A stretch of DNA of 64,000 nucleotides, from contig NZ_JBGGGT010000001.1 of the NCBI RefSeq assembly GCF_041276405.1, positions 1,999,001 to 2,063,000 of the forward strand, in the 5' to 3' direction. Origin of the DNA: Microvirga sp. TS319 (GTDB lineage: Bacteria > Pseudomonadota > Alphaproteobacteria > Rhizobiales > Beijerinckiaceae). Numbering within the stretch: position 1 is the first letter of the stretch; every line of letters starts with the position of its first letter. A model generated the notes under the pieces. It was not told the DNA's origin and searched no databases. It saw only the letters and a list, made by a program, of their open reading frames with translations. The translations under genes were made by a program, and so were the position numbers. This document shows positions 48,827 through 56,819 of this stretch, piece by piece.

Positions 48827-49987
48827 TCAGTCGCGAACCTGATATTTTTCGACCTTGTCCATGCTGACATCGATGCCCATGCCGGGCCCGGACGGCACGA
48901 CGATTGCGCCGTCGACGAACTGCATCGGCTCAGCGAGCAGGTCGTCCTTGTAGTAAATTCCACCGACCTGGCCGTGCTGCGCTTCGGCGGGTGTCGAAAC
49001 CGGAATGACGCAGGACAGGGTGACGGCAGGGCACGCCGCGGCCAGTTGGACATTGGCCAGATTGCCGATTCCGGTTTCGATGGAACCATTCACGTTGCAG
49101 ACGATCCCGGCGGCGCGGCATACGGCGCCAACCTCCATGGCCTTGTAGAGGCCACCGGCCTTGGTCGTGTAGATCGAGACGATCTGGATTCCGCCGCAGC
49201 GGATGATCTGGATCGAGTCATGTGCGTTCCAGGCCGACTCGTCCGCCATGACCGGAGCATCGATGCGGCGGCCGACTTCGGCGATCCGATCGATCCCCAT
49301 GACCGGCTGCTCGACGTATTTGAGCCGGTTCTTTTCCATCCGGCGCACGATCTGGACTGCCTCGCCTGGCGTCTTGTAGCCCTCGTTGGCGTCGACGCAG
49401 ATCTCGACGGCATCGCCCGCAACCTCGCGCACGGCATCGACCATCGCGACATCGCGCTCCGGATCGACGCCGATCTTGACCTTGATGGTCTTGACCCCTT
49501 CCCTGACCAGTTTCGCGACCTCGGCGCGCGCTTCCTCGATCGGGATAAGACCGATCGAATGGGTTACCGGGATGCGCTCGCGCGCCTTGCCGCCCAGCAA
49601 CGTGTGCACCGGAACGCCGAGCCACCGGCCGGTCAGATCGTAGGCGGCGAATTCCACCGCGGCTTTCGAATAGGGATAGCCGCGAATGACGGCGTCCATC
49701 CGGGCATGCATCTCGGCGAAGTTGCCCAGTTCGACTCCGATCAGAGCCGGCGCCAGGTAAGTATCGATCACGCCGCGGGTGATCTGCGCGGATTCCCCGA
49801 AGTAACGGCCGAATTCGCCGCCCCAATCCTTGAGGGCCGGGGCCTCGCCCCAGCCGATCCTGCCGTCGCTGTCTGTCATCCTGACGATGACATAGCGGCC
49901 GATGACTTCGGTGAGGCCCGCCCATTTATGCTCTCGTCGGGTCGGCAAATGAACAAGCAGGGTTTCGACGGATGTGATCGTGGGCAA
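48827..49987 (-). CDS. Mandelate racemase/muconate lactonizing enzyme family (enolase superfamily)
   Basis: 386 residues. The capping domain (GYPYSKAAVEFAAYDLTGRW) is followed by a barrel with the catalytic KxK (REGVKTIKVKIGVDPERD), metal ligands in VEICVDANEGYKTPGEA, KYVEQPVMGIDR and PVMADESAWNAHD, and a later KAGGLYKAMEVGAVCRAAGI. This set supports racemisation, epimerisation, cycloisomerisation or dehydration of a carboxylate; muconate-cycloisomerase or dipeptide/amino-acid epimerase activity is possible. It is first in the operon transcribed leftward from operator D. Confidence 0.92.
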   Translation of the reverse strand: MPTITSVETLLVHLPTRREHKWAGLTEVIGRYVIVRMTDSDGRIGWGEAPALKDWGGEFGRYFGESAQITRGVIDTYLAPALIGVELGNFAEMHARMDAVIRGYPYSKAAVEFAAYDLTGRWLGVPVHTLLGGKARERIPVTHSIGLIPIEEARAEVAKLVREGVKTIKVKIGVDPERDVAMVDAVREVAGDAVEICVDANEGYKTPGEAVQIVRRMEKNRLKYVEQPVMGIDRIAEVGRRIDAPVMADESAWNAHDSIQIIRCGGIQIVSIYTTKAGGLYKAMEVGAVCRAAGIVCNVNGSIETGIGNLANVQLAAACPAVTLSCVIPVSTPAEAQHGQVGGIYYKDDLLAEPMQFVDGAIVVPSGPGMGIDVSMDKVEKYQVRD

Positions 49988-50046
49988 TGTCGTGCACCTT
50001 TTTCCTTGTCACCGCATGACCGATGCGTTAGCTTGCGATCATCGAA

Positions 50047-50070
50047 TGTGATCACACACTATGATCAAAT
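50047..50070. promoter_or_regulatory. GntR-type operator D (divergent promoter)
   Basis: Two TGATCA half-sites at 50049-50054 and 50062-50067, N7 between, lying between the leftward enolase-superfamily operon and the rightward ABM/SDR operon. Confidence 0.78.
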
Positions 50071-50175
50071 TTGAACGGTCGTCAAGCGCCTCCGGCCCGC
50101 GAACCGGGTTTGCTTCGGGGAGGTGGCGACCGGTACTATCTGCCGATAGTCGTCGAAAAGAGCAGAGGACCAACG

Positions 50176-50472
50176 ATGATCGTAGAGGCAACCAACTACT
50201 TCGCGAAAGACGGCCGCGCAGAAGATGTTTTGAAGCAACGGCGCCGGGCGACCGAGATCCGGCGGCAACTTGGTCTTGCGCCGGGGCGGATCCTCGTCAG
50301 AACCGAGGGGGACGGCCCGGATGTCCAGTGGGAATGCAGCTTCGAGACCCGCGAGGATTACGAGGCCGACATGGCCGCCAGGAAGGCCTCAAAGGATTTC
50401 ACGGAGGCTCGGCAGGCCATGCACACGCTGCTCTCCCGCTTCGAGCGGCATCTCTACGAGGTCGACCAATGA
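50176..50472 (+). CDS. Small ABM-like (antibiotic biosynthesis monooxygenase-type) protein
   Basis: 98 residues from ATG 50176, with AGAGGA upstream. MIVEATNYFAKDGRAEDVLK, then GRILVRTEGDGPDVQWECSF and SRFERHLYEVDQ match the dimeric alpha-beta barrel pattern in which a C-terminal strand closes a ferredoxin-like fold. These proteins may be cofactor-free monooxygenases or simple stabilising partners. It lies 59 bp before an SDR gene and shares the operator D promoter. Confidence 0.7.
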   Translation: MIVEATNYFAKDGRAEDVLKQRRRATEIRRQLGLAPGRILVRTEGDGPDVQWECSFETREDYEADMAARKASKDFTEARQAMHTLLSRFERHLYEVDQ

Positions 50473-50531
50473 CCGGTACCAGGTTCCGTTCTCTGAATCG
50501 GGCCGCATCCCCTAAGGCAAGGCGCTGAACC

Positions 50532-51305
50532 ATGTCCGGCACCGCCCTGCCCCGCACCCCCTCCTTCCGCCTCGACGGTCGGCGCGCGTTGGTCACGGGC
50601 GCCGGACGCGGCATCGGCCTGGCGGCGGCGGCAGCGCTCGCCGAAGCCGGTGCATCCGTTCTGCTGTGCGCCCGCACCGAACACGAGGTTCAGTCCGCGG
50701 CCGACGCCATCAGGGCGAAGGGCGGGGCCGCAGACGCCATCGCTCTCGACATCACCGACGTCGAGAGATCCGGACGGGTCGTGGCCGCCATGGAGCCGTT
50801 CGACATTCTCGTCAACAACGCCGGAATCAACCGGCCGAAGCCGTTGCGGGACGTCGGTCCCGATGATTTCGACGCGGTGTTCGGGCTGAATGTCAGGGCA
50901 ACGTATTTCCTGACGCAGAATGTCGCGTCGACGCTCATGGCGGCAGGACGCGCCGGATCCATCATTCACATATCCTCCCAGCTCGGACATGTCGGCGCAG
51001 CCGACCGCTCGCTTTACGTGGCCTCCAAGTTCGCGGTCGAGGGCCTCACGAAAGCTCTCGCGGTCGAGCTCGGTCCCTACAACATCCGCGTCAACGCCGT
51101 CGCGCCGACCTTTACCGACACACCCCTCACGCGCTCCTACGGATTGGGACCGGCGGCCATGGAAGGGATCAAGGCAAAGATCAAATTAGGACGCATTGGC
51201 ACGGTCGAGGATCTGATGGGAGCCATCGTCTTTCTGGCGTCCGACGCCGCCGCGCTCGTCACCGGGACCTCTCTCGTCGTGGACGGAGGCTGGACGGCGG
51301 ATTGA
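50532..51305 (+). CDS. SDR-family oxidoreductase
   Basis: 257 residues. The NAD(P)-binding TGAGRGIGLAAAAALAEAG, the DILVNNAGINRPKPL stretch, catalytic Ser (IIHISSQLGHVG) and YVASK (YxxxK) are all present, as is the C-terminal VTGTSLVVDGGWTAD. It oxidises or reduces a hydroxy/keto intermediate; 3-oxoacyl reductase or sugar-acid dehydrogenase annotations would be equally possible. Second gene of the rightward operator D operon. Confidence 0.94.
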   Translation: MSGTALPRTPSFRLDGRRALVTGAGRGIGLAAAAALAEAGASVLLCARTEHEVQSAADAIRAKGGAADAIALDITDVERSGRVVAAMEPFDILVNNAGINRPKPLRDVGPDDFDAVFGLNVRATYFLTQNVASTLMAAGRAGSIIHISSQLGHVGAADRSLYVASKFAVEGLTKALAVELGPYNIRVNAVAPTFTDTPLTRSYGLGPAAMEGIKAKIKLGRIGTVEDLMGAIVFLASDAAALVTGTSLVVDGGWTAD

Positions 51306-51361
51306 TGCGGCGCGGATAGCAGGCAGGTTCGCGGCGACGACAACGAAGAAGGGAGTGAGAC

Positions 51362-51595
51362 ATGATCGGGCCCTTTCAATCCTGGCTCCAGCCGATCAGT
51401 GAGCTTTTGGACGAGATCAAGAGCGGCTACATTCTCGTCTGCTGCGCGGGCGAAGCCGTGGTCATCACGTTCCCGCCTTGTATCGAATGTCGCCCGACCC
51501 TGTCAGACCGCACGCCGCGCGAGATGGATCGCGGCGCTCCGGAGCAGAGCGCCGTTGATCGAGGCGGCATGCACGTCGGCATAAGCCTGCGGTAA
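51362..51595 (+). CDS. Short hypothetical ORF, possibly a truncated gene
   Basis: 77 codons. The ATG has a good ribosome-binding site (AAGGGAG, seven bases upstream), and the first 40 residues (starting MIGPFQSWLQPISELLDEIK) look protein-like, but composition then changes and no family is recognised. It lies 57 bp downstream of the SDR gene and could be the start of a third operon gene lost by deletion. The stretch to 52006 shows nothing further that I can identify. Confidence 0.25.
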   Translation: MIGPFQSWLQPISELLDEIKSGYILVCCAGEAVVITFPPCIECRPTLSDRTPREMDRGAPEQSAVDRGGMHVGISLR

Positions 51596-52006
51596 GCGGC
51601 CGTCACCGCGACCGGTCGCAAGACCGCGCCGGCTCCCGGACCCAGCTTGACATTTGTACCCCGGTGGCCGACGTTGCGGCGCCATGCTCACGATCAAAGC
51701 CCTTTCAGCCATGCGCGCGGGCCGTCTGAAGACGGGATTCTGAGCCCCGGACACAGTCTCTGGTCCGGGGATTGATGGCGCATGCGCCAACGCGACCAGG
51801 CGAGCATCGAAGGCGGCCGTTTCGCTTCTGAAGCATGAATCCTCTCCCATCCGATCACGAAGGCCGCCTGCGCATGCAGACCGGCGAGACGTGATGATGT
51901 GAACCGCTCGACCTCAGGGCCGACGGCGCGGACGACCGCGCGGATTGCGCTTCGCCTTCCAAATCCGATCGCTCGCGCCGGCATCAGGCAATTCAGGAGA
52001 AACGCA

Positions 52007-52273
52007 ATGAACATCGGCCACATCATTCGAGCACGCTGGAAGGAGCAGGCCCGATCCTGCCGATACGGCGACTTCGACAGCATCGTCACCCTGGCGACCG
52101 AGGTGGCGAACAGCTCCCACTCGACACTGGGCATGCAAACCGCTGCTCACAAGACGCGCTCCAATGCGGACGTCGCGCGAACCCCGCACGCCACCGAAGC
52201 TGAAAGGCGGGGAGCGACCGATAGTTTCATCCATCTGAAGGGAGAGCTCGGGGCTCTCTGGGATCTCATCTAG
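52007..52273 (+). CDS. Short hypothetical protein
   Basis: 88 codons from an ATG with AGGAG about eight bases upstream, beginning MNIGHIIRARWKEQARSCRY. I recognise no family. Its TAG stop coincides with the left end of an intergenic palindrome, a pattern seen at other genes in this window, which slightly supports it being real. Confidence 0.3.
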   Translation: MNIGHIIRARWKEQARSCRYGDFDSIVTLATEVANSSHSTLGMQTAAHKTRSNADVARTPHATEAERRGATDSFIHLKGELGALWDLI

Positions 52274-52392
52274 CGCATCGTGCGAAGAAAAAGTGGATCC
52301 GGTTTTTAGCCAGAACGATGCGCTCTTCCCAAGAAGAGAGCATCGGTTTCGTTCCCAAAAGTGCAAATCCACTTTTGGGGCCGGTGCTCTAG
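52271..52392. repeat. Two intergenic palindromes upstream of the Crp/Fnr gene
   Basis: TAGCGCATCGTGCGAAG with GAACGATGCGCT, then AGAGCATCGG...CCACTTTTGGGGCCGGTGCTCTAG. Both carry AAAGTG near the middle. A separate GTTTCGACACACGTGGAAACAGCTC segment follows to about 52446. Confidence 0.75.
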
Positions 52393-52529
52393 AACCATTT
52401 TCGGCGAAGCGAAGAGAGAGCAGTTTCGACACACGTGGAAACAGCTCGGGAAGCAACTCGAAGAACTGCGGCGGAACGGCTTTGACCTCCTTCATCCCCT
52501 CACACACGCGTGAAACCGGCGAGCGCCTC

Positions 52530-53261
52530 ATGCGCGCCGGAGATGTGGGCGCATCTGCCCCTGTTCCGGGTCTGCAGACCCTTGAACGATCGCTCACGGT
52601 TTTTGCCGCGGAGCACCGGCTCTGCATGAAGCCCGTCAGGCTGGCGGCGAATCAGCCGCTGTTCTCGGCGGGCGAGGCGTGCCATTCGCTCTATCTTCTC
52701 GCATCCGGGCTGGTGCGCGTGTTCGACACATTGGCCGACGGCCGGCGGCACATCACGGACTTTGCCAGGCCGGGCGATCTTCTGCCGATTCTCGACGAAG
52801 GGGCCTATTGGCAGAATGCGGAGGCCGTCGTGCCATCCAAGGCCTATGCGGTCCCGCGACAGCATTTTCGCGAACTCGTCGAGCGACATCCGAGTCTCGC
52901 CTGTCAGCTGCATGAGATGATCCGGGCCGCTCTTCACGCAGCGAACCGACGGCAGGTATTGCTCGGATGCCTGTCGGCTCTGGAACGGGTCGCGTGCTTC
53001 CTGATCATGGCGGCTCGGCACTCCGCCGGCCGGGGTGGGCCGGGGAACACGGTCGAATTGCTCATGAGCCGCTACGATATCGCGGATTATCTCGGGCTGA
53101 CCGTCGAAACCGTCAGCCGCACCCTGACGCGGCTGAAGCAGCATGGGCAGATCCGGTTGCCGACTCCGCAGGAGATCGAGATCGTGGACAAGGCCGGCCT
53201 CATGCGGTTGGCCGGATTGCCGGGCATCGCCGGATCCGCCCATCGGCAGCACCTGTCGTAA
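52530..53261 (+). CDS. Crp/Fnr-family transcriptional regulator (FixK/FNR-like HTH, no Fe-S cysteines)
   Basis: About 243 residues from ATG 52530; the longer frame upstream passes through a repeat and is rejected. A cyclic-nucleotide-type beta-roll (NQPLFSAGEACHSLYLLASG; HITDFARPGDLLPILDEGAY) and dimer helix (RQVLLGCLSALERVACFLIM) precede the HTH (RYDIADYLGLTVETVSRTLT), whose ETVSR is the FNR/FixK recognition pattern. The N-terminal Cys cluster of FNR is absent, so it is not an oxygen sensor of that kind. Convergent with the liv operon; the target is unknown. Confidence 0.9.
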   Translation: MRAGDVGASAPVPGLQTLERSLTVFAAEHRLCMKPVRLAANQPLFSAGEACHSLYLLASGLVRVFDTLADGRRHITDFARPGDLLPILDEGAYWQNAEAVVPSKAYAVPRQHFRELVERHPSLACQLHEMIRAALHAANRRQVLLGCLSALERVACFLIMAARHSAGRGGPGNTVELLMSRYDIADYLGLTVETVSRTLTRLKQHGQIRLPTPQEIEIVDKAGLMRLAGLPGIAGSAHRQHLS

Positions 53262-53298
53262 GACAGGCCCGGACGAAAAAAGGGGTTGGCAATCGTGC

Positions 53299-53331
53299 GC
53301 GGCCCGGCGAGGGCCTTCCTCGCCGGGCCGC
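53299..53331. terminator. 14-bp perfect hairpin between convergent crp and liv genes
   Basis: GCGGCCCGGCGAGG (53299-53312) pairs fully with CCTCGCCGGGCCGC (53318-53331) around GCCTT. It sits between convergent gene ends. In the minus direction a T-run follows only about 15 nt later, so it may be a bidirectional terminator or a transcript-stabilising stem. Confidence 0.6.
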
Positions 53332-53369
53332 CTGTGGTCTTGATGCCTGTAGGGGATCTCCCTTGTCCT

Positions 53370-54344
53370 CTACAAGGGGCGCTTCAGCCGTGATGCGACG
53401 AAGCCGACGATTCCTTCCCGGAAGAGGAGCACGCAGACGACGAAGACACCGCCCTGGATCACGGTGACCCAATCGCCGAAGGACGCGAGATAGTTCTGCA
53501 GAAGGACCACGAGAGCCGCGCCGACGATGGGACCGAAGAAGGTATACATTCCCCCGATCAAGGTCATGAGGACAACCTCTCCGGACATGGTCCAGTGCAC
53601 GTCCGTCAATGTCGCCAGCTGAAACACGATCGCCTTGGTGCCTCCGGCGACGCCCGCCAATCCGGCCGAGATCACGAAGGCCACCAACTTATACTGATTG
53701 ACCCGATAACCCAGGGAGATGGCACGAGCCTCGTTGTCCCGGATCGCCTTCAGGACCTGCCCGAAGGGCGAATGAACGATGCGGTAGAGCGCGAACAGGC
53801 AGGCCAGGAAGACGGCGGCGACGAAAAAGTACAGCGTCTTGTCGTCGGACAAGGGGATAAGCCCGAACAGCGCGCCTCGCGGCACCTTCTGAATGCCGTC
53901 CTCGCCTCCCGTGAAGGGAGCCTGAAGCGCGAAGAAATAGACCATCTGGGCGAAGGCCAGCGTGACCATCGCGAAGTAGATGCCCTGGCGCCTGATCGCG
54001 AGCGCGCCGAAAGCGCAGCCCATCAGGACGGCGACCCCGGCCCCGCACAGGATGGCGAGCTCCGGAGAAAGACCCCACACCTTCGCCGCGTGGGCCGCGA
54101 CGTAGCTGGACATGCCGAAATACGCCGCGTGTCCGAACGACAGGAGACCCACATAGCCCAGCAGCAGATTGACCGAGCAGGCGAACAGGGCGAAGCAGAG
54201 GATCTTGATCACCAGGATCGGGTAAAGCAGGGACGGCGCCACGAGAAGCACGGCGCCCAGCCCGAGCATGACGAACAGGTGATAGCGCGGCATGCCCAGT
54301 TTCTGGAACGAGGCCGCGGCGGGCACATGGCTGTGAGACGACAT
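53370..54344 (-). CDS. livM: Branched-chain-type ABC transporter permease LivM
   Basis: 324 residues with about nine membrane segments. Family motifs include SVNLLLGYVGLLSFGHAAYF, the permease loop FGQVLKAIRDNEARAISLGY and GVAGGTKAIVFQLATLTDVH. It is the second membrane subunit of a hydrophobic amino-acid/aromatic-acid (HAAT) importer. Last gene of the liv operon; its start is one base after the livH stop. Confidence 0.94.
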   Translation of the reverse strand: MSSHSHVPAAASFQKLGMPRYHLFVMLGLGAVLLVAPSLLYPILVIKILCFALFACSVNLLLGYVGLLSFGHAAYFGMSSYVAAHAAKVWGLSPELAILCGAGVAVLMGCAFGALAIRRQGIYFAMVTLAFAQMVYFFALQAPFTGGEDGIQKVPRGALFGLIPLSDDKTLYFFVAAVFLACLFALYRIVHSPFGQVLKAIRDNEARAISLGYRVNQYKLVAFVISAGLAGVAGGTKAIVFQLATLTDVHWTMSGEVVLMTLIGGMYTFFGPIVGAALVVLLQNYLASFGDWVTVIQGGVFVVCVLLFREGIVGFVASRLKRPL

Positions 54345-54345
54345 G

Positions 54346-55233
54346 TTAGGAGCTTCTCCCGAAAAGGCCCGCGGGCTTTGCCATGAGAACGATGGCCATG
54401 ATCACGAAGATGACGGTCGCCGAGGCTTCCGGCCAGAACACCTTGGTCAGGCCCTCGACGAGCCCCAGCGAGAAGCCCGTGACGATCGATCCGAGGATCG
54501 AGCCCATGCCGCCGATGACGACCACCGCGAAGACGACGATGATGAGGTCGGAGCCCATCGTCGGATTGACCGAGTAGATCGGAGCCGCGAGCACGCCGGC
54601 AAAACCGGCGAGCGCGACGCCGAAGCCGTAGGTCATGGTGACCAGGAGCGACACGTTGATGCCGAAGGCCTCCGTCAGGGCCGGGTTCTCGGTCGCCGCC
54701 CGCAGGTAGGAGCCGAGTCGCGTCTTTTCGATGACGAACCAGGTCGACAGGCAGACGATGAGCGACGTGATGATCACGAAGGCGCGCGAGTTCGGAAGGA
54801 ACATGAACCCGAGATTGTGCCCGCCGGTCAGAAGCGGCGGCAGCGTATAGGGCATGCCGGTGGCGCCGTAGAAGTTCCGGAAGAGCCCGGTGATCATCAG
54901 CGCGAGGCCGAATGTCAGGATCATCCCATAGAGATGGTCGAGGTCGTAGAGCCAGCGCAGCAGCAGGCGCTCGATGAGCACGCCGAACGCGCCCACCAGA
55001 AGGGGCGAGAGGATCAGCGCCCACCAATAGCCAACGCCCAGGTAATTGAGCAGCATCCAGGCCCCGAACGCGCCCATCATATAGAGTGCGCCGTGGGCGA
55101 AATTAACGATGTTCAGAAGGCCGAAGATCACCGCGAGCCCGAGGCTCAGCATGGCGTAGAACGCGCCGTTGATGAGCCCCAGCAGCAGCTGGCTGAAGAA
55201 CACCTGAGGAGGAATACCAAGCAGTTCGAACAT
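54346..55233 (-). CDS. livH: Branched-chain-type ABC transporter permease LivH
   Basis: 295 residues with about eight membrane segments. Typical blocks are LLGLINGAFYAMLSLGLAVI, GLLNIVNFAHGALYMMGAFG, and KTRLGSYLRAATENPALTEA, with a C-terminal GMGSILGSIVTGFSLGLVEG. It forms the channel with LivM. Coupled to livF upstream (12 bp gap) and livM downstream. Confidence 0.95.
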   Translation of the reverse strand: MFELLGIPPQVFFSQLLLGLINGAFYAMLSLGLAVIFGLLNIVNFAHGALYMMGAFGAWMLLNYLGVGYWWALILSPLLVGAFGVLIERLLLRWLYDLDHLYGMILTFGLALMITGLFRNFYGATGMPYTLPPLLTGGHNLGFMFLPNSRAFVIITSLIVCLSTWFVIEKTRLGSYLRAATENPALTEAFGINVSLLVTMTYGFGVALAGFAGVLAAPIYSVNPTMGSDLIIVVFAVVVIGGMGSILGSIVTGFSLGLVEGLTKVFWPEASATVIFVIMAIVLMAKPAGLFGRSS

Positions 55234-55245
55234 GAAATCCCCCTT

Positions 55246-55977
55246 CTACACGCCCAGATAGCGGCTGAGCTTTTCGGGGCTCGCCCCGAGATCGGCATTC
55301 GTCATCATGTCGACGATCTGCCCGTGCTCCATGACGTAGTGGCGGTCGGCGACGGTCGAGGCGAAATGGAAATTCTGCTCCACGAGCACGATCGTGTAGC
55401 CGCGTTCCTTCAGCTGCCTGATCGTCCGGCCGATCTGCTGCACGATGACGGGGGCAAGACCCTCCGTCGGCTCGTCGAGAAGCAGCAGCTTGGCGCCAGT
55501 CCTGAGGATGCGCCCGATCGCGAGCATCTGCTGCTCGCCGCCCGAAAGCTTCGTGCCCTGGCTTTTCAGGCGCTCGCGGAGATTGGGAAACATGTCGAGG
55601 ATTTCCTCGACCGAGAGACCGCCGTCCCGAACGACGGGCGGAAGCCGCAGGTTTTCTTCGACGTTCAGACTCGAATAGATTCCGCGGTCCTCCGGGCAGA
55701 AGGCGATTCCGCATTTCGCAATGGCCCGTGCACTCAGGCCGATTGTCTCCTGACCGGCATGGCGAATGGAGCCTTTTCGCCGGCGCATGATCCCGATGAT
55801 GGCCTTCAGCGTCGTGCTCTTGCCGGCACCGTTGCGCCCGAGCAGCGTGACGACCTCCCCGGCCGGGACATCGAATGTCACGCCGTGGAGAACATGGCTT
55901 TCGCCATACCAGGCCTCGAGCCCCCGTACGGCGAGCAGCGGCTTCGATCCGCTGGTTTCGGTGGAAACCCTATGCAT
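55246..55977 (-). CDS. livF: Branched-chain-type ABC transporter ATP-binding protein LivF
   Basis: 243 residues: Walker A LLGRNGAGKSTTLKAIIG, VCPED-type Q-loop region (CGIAFCPEDRGIYSSLNVEE), signature LSGGEQQMLAIGRILRT and Walker B LLLLDEPTEGLAPVIVQQI, ending SRYLGV as is usual for LivF. The ATG overlaps livG by eight bases. Confidence 0.95.
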   Translation of the reverse strand: MHRVSTETSGSKPLLAVRGLEAWYGESHVLHGVTFDVPAGEVVTLLGRNGAGKSTTLKAIIGIMRRRKGSIRHAGQETIGLSARAIAKCGIAFCPEDRGIYSSLNVEENLRLPPVVRDGGLSVEEILDMFPNLRERLKSQGTKLSGGEQQMLAIGRILRTGAKLLLLDEPTEGLAPVIVQQIGRTIRQLKERGYTIVLVEQNFHFASTVADRHYVMEHGQIVDMMTNADLGASPEKLSRYLGV

Positions 55978-56728
55978 GAGGCACCCCGATATAGGCTTCG
56001 ATGACGCGGGGATCCTTGGACACGGTGGCGTAGTCGCCTTCGGCGAGAACCTTCCCGCGTGTCAGGACGGTGATCCGGTCGGATAGCGACGCCACGACCG
56101 AGAGATTGTGTTCCACCATCAGGATCGTGCGGTTCTGCGAGATCTTCCTGATGAGCGTGGAGACGCGCTCGACGTCCTCCTGGGTCATGCCCGCCATGGG
56201 CTCGTCCAGAAGAAGCATTTCGGGATCGAGCGCCAGCGTCGTGGCGATCTCCAAGGCGCGCTTGCGTCCGTAGGACAATTCACGGGCTGGAACCAGGGCG
56301 AACTCGTCGAGCCCGACCGCCGATATCAGCGTCCAGGCCTCGTCGTGAAGCGACGCGAGGACGCGCTCCGAGCGCCAGAAGTCGAACGAATCGCCCCGGA
56401 TCCGGCGCTGGAGGGCGATCCGGATATTCTCGAGCGCCGTCATGTGACCGAACACCGCCGAGATCTGGAACGACCTCACGAGACCGAGCCGGGCGACATT
56501 GGCCGGCGACATCCCGGTGATGTCGCGGCCGTTATAGACGATGCGTCCGCTCGTCGGGCTCAGCACCTTGGTGAGGAGATTGAAGCAGGTCGTCTTCCCG
56601 GCTCCGTTGGGACCGATCAGGGCGTGAATCGTGCCGCGCCGGACGGCGAGCTTGACCCCGTCCACGGCGACAAAGCCCTTGAACTCCTTGGTGAGCTCCG
56701 ATGCGCTCAGAATGATATCGTCCGCCAT
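55970..56728 (-). CDS. livG: Branched-chain-type ABC transporter ATP-binding protein LivG
   Basis: 252 residues from ATG 56728 (MADDIILSASELTKEFKGFV). Walker A IGPNGAGKTTCFNLLTKVL, Q-loop LVRSFQISAVFGHMTALENI, the family's LSYGRKRALEIATTLALDPE (replacing LSGGQ, as is normal in LivG) and LLLDEPMAGMTQEDVERVST are present, with the terminal YIGVPHA. An upstream in-frame ATG at 56782 is less likely. Confidence 0.94.
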   Translation of the reverse strand: MADDIILSASELTKEFKGFVAVDGVKLAVRRGTIHALIGPNGAGKTTCFNLLTKVLSPTSGRIVYNGRDITGMSPANVARLGLVRSFQISAVFGHMTALENIRIALQRRIRGDSFDFWRSERVLASLHDEAWTLISAVGLDEFALVPARELSYGRKRALEIATTLALDPEMLLLDEPMAGMTQEDVERVSTLIRKISQNRTILMVEHNLSVVASLSDRITVLTRGKVLAEGDYATVSKDPRVIEAYIGVPHA

Positions 56729-56819
56729 GGCTCCACAGACATTGTTCGATGGCGCGCGCCCGAAGGCACGCGCCAGTTTCATGTTGGAAGGGTCGAAATC
56801 CGTCTTTTACGGCGCTCGG

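Noticed and set aside
34047..50070. The TGTGATCA-type sites as CRP/Fnr binding sites
   Set aside because: CRP needs TGTGA-N6-TCACA. Here the repeated unit is TGATCA with a fixed N7 spacer, found only at operons of the island and next to a GntR gene.
51362..51595. Short ORF as a truncated ribB (ELLDEIKSG-like start)
   Set aside because: Only a few residues resemble RibB and the following DDEDRENEGD motif is absent.
52293..52529. Extended N-terminus of the Crp/Fnr gene
   Set aside because: The extension translates a repeat; family similarity begins after the ATG at 52530.
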